64,000 bases of DNA. Origin: Methylobacillus flagellatus_A (GTDB lineage: Bacteria; Pseudomonadota; Gammaproteobacteria; Burkholderiales; Methylophilaceae). This document shows, one piece after another, positions 61,831 through 64,000 of the stretch. The stretch lies in assembly GCF_031344055.1 (NCBI RefSeq), contig NZ_JADBEN010000002.1, one strand, 5' to 3'. The notes beneath the pieces were generated by a model. That model saw only the letters and a program-made list of their open reading frames with translations, was not told where the DNA came from and did no database searches. The number at the start of each line of letters is the position of its first letter. Position 1 is the stretch's first letter. Made by a program: the position numbers and the translations under genes.

Positions 61831-61990
61831 TATTCCACCCTTATCAACTTTTAAATAGCATTATTAAGCTAACATCAATTAGTTACCGTTTCAAGCTAAT
61901 ACATAACTTTACATTCTCAATGCCAGCCCAGGCAGCACAGGGTAGCTGCATCCCCTGGGACCAAGATCGCCAGGGTGCATACTAACGCAA

Positions 61991-63103
61991 TCAGGCTTCC
62001 ACCAAAATGCGCAGCATGCGGCGCAACGGCTCTGCGGCGCCCCATAACAACTGGTCGCCCACGGTGAAGGCGGAGAGATAGTCGCCGCCCATGCCCATCT
62101 TGCGCAGGCGCCCAACCGGAGTCTGCAAGGTGCCGGTCACCGCTGCGGGGCTCAAGCGCTTCATGGTCGCCTCGCGCTCGTTGGGCACGACTTCCGCCCA
62201 TGGGTTGGCTGCTGCCAACATGTCGGCTATCTCATCCAACGGCACATCTTGCTTCAACTTGATAGTCAAGGCCTGGGAGTGGCAGCGCATCGCGCCAATC
62301 CGCACGCATAATCCATCGATCACGATAGGATCGGCCTCGCGTCCCAGGATCTTGTTGGTTTCCGCCATGCCCTTCCATTCTTCCTTGCTTTGGCCGTTGC
62401 CCAAGTCCTTGTCTATCCAAGGGATCAGGCTGCCGGCAAGCGGAACGCCGAAATGGTCGACCGGCAATTCAGCGCTGCGCAGGGTATCCGCCACCTTGCG
62501 GTCTATGTCCAGAATGGCCGAGGATGGATCTTGCAACTCGGATGCGACACCGGCATGCACCACACCCATCTGCTTGATGAGTTCGCGCATGTTCTGCGCG
62601 CCAGCGCCGGAAGCAGCCTGGTAGGTCATGGCAGTCGCCCACTCGACCAGGTCGGCCTTGAACAACCCGTTCAATGCCATCAGCATCAGGGAGACGGTAC
62701 AGTTGCCGCCGATCCAGTTGCGCCCGCCTGCCGACAATGCCTGCTTGATTACGTCCAGGTTGACGGGGTCCAGGATGACCACCGCATCCTTTTCCATGCG
62801 CAGCGTGGAGGCGGCATCGATCCAGTGGCCTTGCCAGCCTTCGGAGCGCAGCTTGGGGAAGATATCGCTGGTATAGTCGCCACCCTGGCAGGAAACGATG
62901 ATGTCCATCGCCTTGAGTTCGGCAAGCGACTTCGCATCCTTGAGCGGAGGCGTATCGCAGCCGATCGCAGGGCCTGCGCCGCCGGTCTGCGAGGTGGTGA
63001 AGAATATGGGCTCGATATCCTTGAAGTCGCCTTCCGCCATCATGCGCTGCATGAGCACGGAACCCACCATGCCCCGCCAGCCGACAAACCCTACTTTGAA
63101 CAT
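61991..63103 (-). CDS. asd: aspartate-semialdehyde dehydrogenase
   Basis: A 370-residue Asd. FKVGFVGWRGMVGSVLM at the N-terminus binds NADP; the catalytic Cys135 is in WIGGNCTVSLM. Common branch of lysine, methionine and threonine synthesis. Of two adjacent ATGs the second (63103) has better spacing from AGGAAG. Confidence 0.97.
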   Translation of the reverse strand: MFKVGFVGWRGMVGSVLMQRMMAEGDFKDIEPIFFTTSQTGGAGPAIGCDTPPLKDAKSLAELKAMDIIVSCQGGDYTSDIFPKLRSEGWQGHWIDAASTLRMEKDAVVILDPVNLDVIKQALSAGGRNWIGGNCTVSLMLMALNGLFKADLVEWATAMTYQAASGAGAQNMRELIKQMGVVHAGVASELQDPSSAILDIDRKVADTLRSAELPVDHFGVPLAGSLIPWIDKDLGNGQSKEEWKGMAETNKILGREADPIVIDGLCVRIGAMRCHSQALTIKLKQDVPLDEIADMLAAANPWAEVVPNEREATMKRLSPAAVTGTLQTPVGRLRKMGMGGDYLSAFTVGDQLLWGAAEPLRRMLRILVEA

Positions 63104-63157
63104 CATCTCTTCCTGGTTAAATGACCTTGCAGGCCTATCGTTGTATCTAGCTTACGA

Positions 63158-64000
63158 TTATAGCGCTGCTACAACCGCATCGCCCATTTCGCTGCACTTG
63201 ACCTTGCTGGTGCCCTCGGTCCAGATATCCGCTGTGCGGTATCCCTGCTCCAGAGCCTTCTTCACCGCATTTTCCACATGGCTGGCATTGGCCTCGTCGT
63301 TAAAGGTATAACGCAGCATCATGGCTGCGGAAAGGATGGTCGCCAGCGGGTTGGCGATATCCTTGCCGGCAATGTCGGGGGCGGAACCGTGGCTGGGCTC
63401 GTACATGCCCTTGTTGTCCTGGTCCAGCGATGCGGAAGGCAGCATGCCGATGGAGCCGGTCAACATGGAGGCCTCGTCCGAGAGGATATCGCCGAAGATG
63501 TTGCCGGTGACCATCACGTCGAACTGCTTGGGCGCGCGGATCAATTGCATCGCGGCGTTATCGACATACATGTGGCTGAGCTCGACGTCCGGATACTCCT
63601 TCGCCACCTCGATCATCACCTGGCGCCAGAGTTCGGTGGTTTCCAGCACGTTGGCCTTGTCCACGGAACAGACTTTCTTGTTGCGTTTCTGCGCGATGCT
63701 GAACGCCACATGCGCGATGCGGCGGATTTCGGACTCGTTGTAGCGCATGGTGTTGACGCCTTCGCGCTCGCCGTTGTCCAGCGTGGAAATGCCGCGCGGC
63801 TGGCCGAAGTAGATGTCGCCGGTCAGCTCGCGCACGATCATGATGTCCAGGCCGGAGACCACTTCCGGCTTCAAAGTGGATGCCGAGGCCAGCTCGGGAT
63901 ACAGCAAGGCGGGACGCAGGTTGGCGAACAGGTTGAGTTCCTTGCGGATGCGTAGCAGGCCGCGCTCGGGGCGCTTGTCGCGCGGCAGGGTATCGTATTT
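63158..64000 (-). CDS. leuB: 3-isopropylmalate dehydrogenase, partial
   Basis: C-terminal 280 residues of LeuB; the N-terminus is beyond the window end. Marks: LRIRKELNLFANLRPALLYP, IVRELTGDIYFGQPRG, VCSVDKANVLETTELWR, GNIFGDILSDEASMLTGSIG and PSHGSAPDIAGKDIANPLA. It oxidises 3-isopropylmalate in leucine synthesis. The frame is open to base 64000. Confidence 0.96.
   Translation of the reverse strand, partial: KYDTLPRDKRPERGLLRIRKELNLFANLRPALLYPELASASTLKPEVVSGLDIMIVRELTGDIYFGQPRGISTLDNGEREGVNTMRYNESEIRRIAHVAFSIAQKRNKKVCSVDKANVLETTELWRQVMIEVAKEYPDVELSHMYVDNAAMQLIRAPKQFDVMVTGNIFGDILSDEASMLTGSIGMLPSASLDQDNKGMYEPSHGSAPDIAGKDIANPLATILSAAMMLRYTFNDEANASHVENAVKKALEQGYRTADIWTEGTSKVKCSEMGDAVVAAL

Noticed and set aside
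1..64000. mobile elements, CRISPR arrays, rRNA and tRNA genes
   Set aside because: I looked for transposases, integrases, regular short repeats, cloverleaf-like blocks and rRNA stretches and saw none; a tRNA or repeat scan would be needed to be certain.

Overview
The window looks like a chromosomal segment of an obligate methylotrophic betaproteobacterium of the family Methylophilaceae, most like Methylobacillus. It combines the ribulose monophosphate (RuMP) genes for hexulose phosphate synthase, hexulose phosphate isomerase and a TalB-type transaldolase, a nearly complete tetrahydromethanopterin (H4MPT) formaldehyde oxidation route, methylofuran and H4MPT cofactor biosynthesis genes, and a pqqABCDE operon. 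The rest is conserved betaproteobacterial housekeeping. I saw no insertion sequence, prophage, CRISPR array, rRNA or tRNA gene. The assignment rests on gene content only.

Layout. 1-1656 (minus): end of a Tad/Flp pilus operon (flp, prepilin peptidase, tadE, partial cpaB). 1878-6316 (minus): a tightly overlapped cofactor operon (ATP-grasp ligase, MfnF-like protein, PabB, MfnE-like kinase, pterin dehydratase), divergent from a HisA-like gene at 6354-7058. 7147-16469 (minus): H4MPT and RuMP genes in one direction (beta-RFAP synthase, mtdB, ATP-grasp, mch, RimK-type ATP-grasp, CitG-like, tal, hps, phi, fae), with internal hairpins dividing it into expression units. 16734-21441 (plus): fhcBADC. 21604-24418: OmpA-type lipoprotein, YigZ, HerA-like ATPase. 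24505-31589: cysB regulator, TauE-type permease, cysI, DUF934, cysD, cysN, ferredoxin. 31670-36227: fabV, a Bcr/CflA transporter, cfa, cysH. 36277-39639 (minus): pqqABCDE. 39854-47045 (minus): gyrA-serC-pheA-[diguanylate cyclase]-hisC. 47283-48526: peroxiredoxin and two small proteins. 48606-64000 (minus): leuB-asd-fimV-truA-trpF-trpB-trpA-accD-folC-SPOR-cvpA-purF-metZ.

How it works together. Formaldehyde is fixed by Hps/Phi and recycled through Tal, or captured by Fae on H4MPT and oxidised by MtdB, Mch and Fhc to formate with methylofuran as formyl carrier. The cofactor operons appear to make the pterin (PabB supplies p-aminobenzoate to beta-RFAP synthase) and methylofuran (MfnD/E/F-like proteins). 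PQQ serves the periplasmic methanol dehydrogenase, which is not in this window. Sulfate assimilation (CysDN, CysH, CysI) feeds MetZ.

The most striking non-coding element is a SAM-II riboswitch with its own promoter and an intrinsic terminator between purF and metZ. Other notable points are a CitG-like enzyme in the H4MPT operon that could be a missing ribosyltransferase, a palindrome filling the spacer of the fae promoter, and a diguanylate cyclase inside the aromatic amino acid operon.
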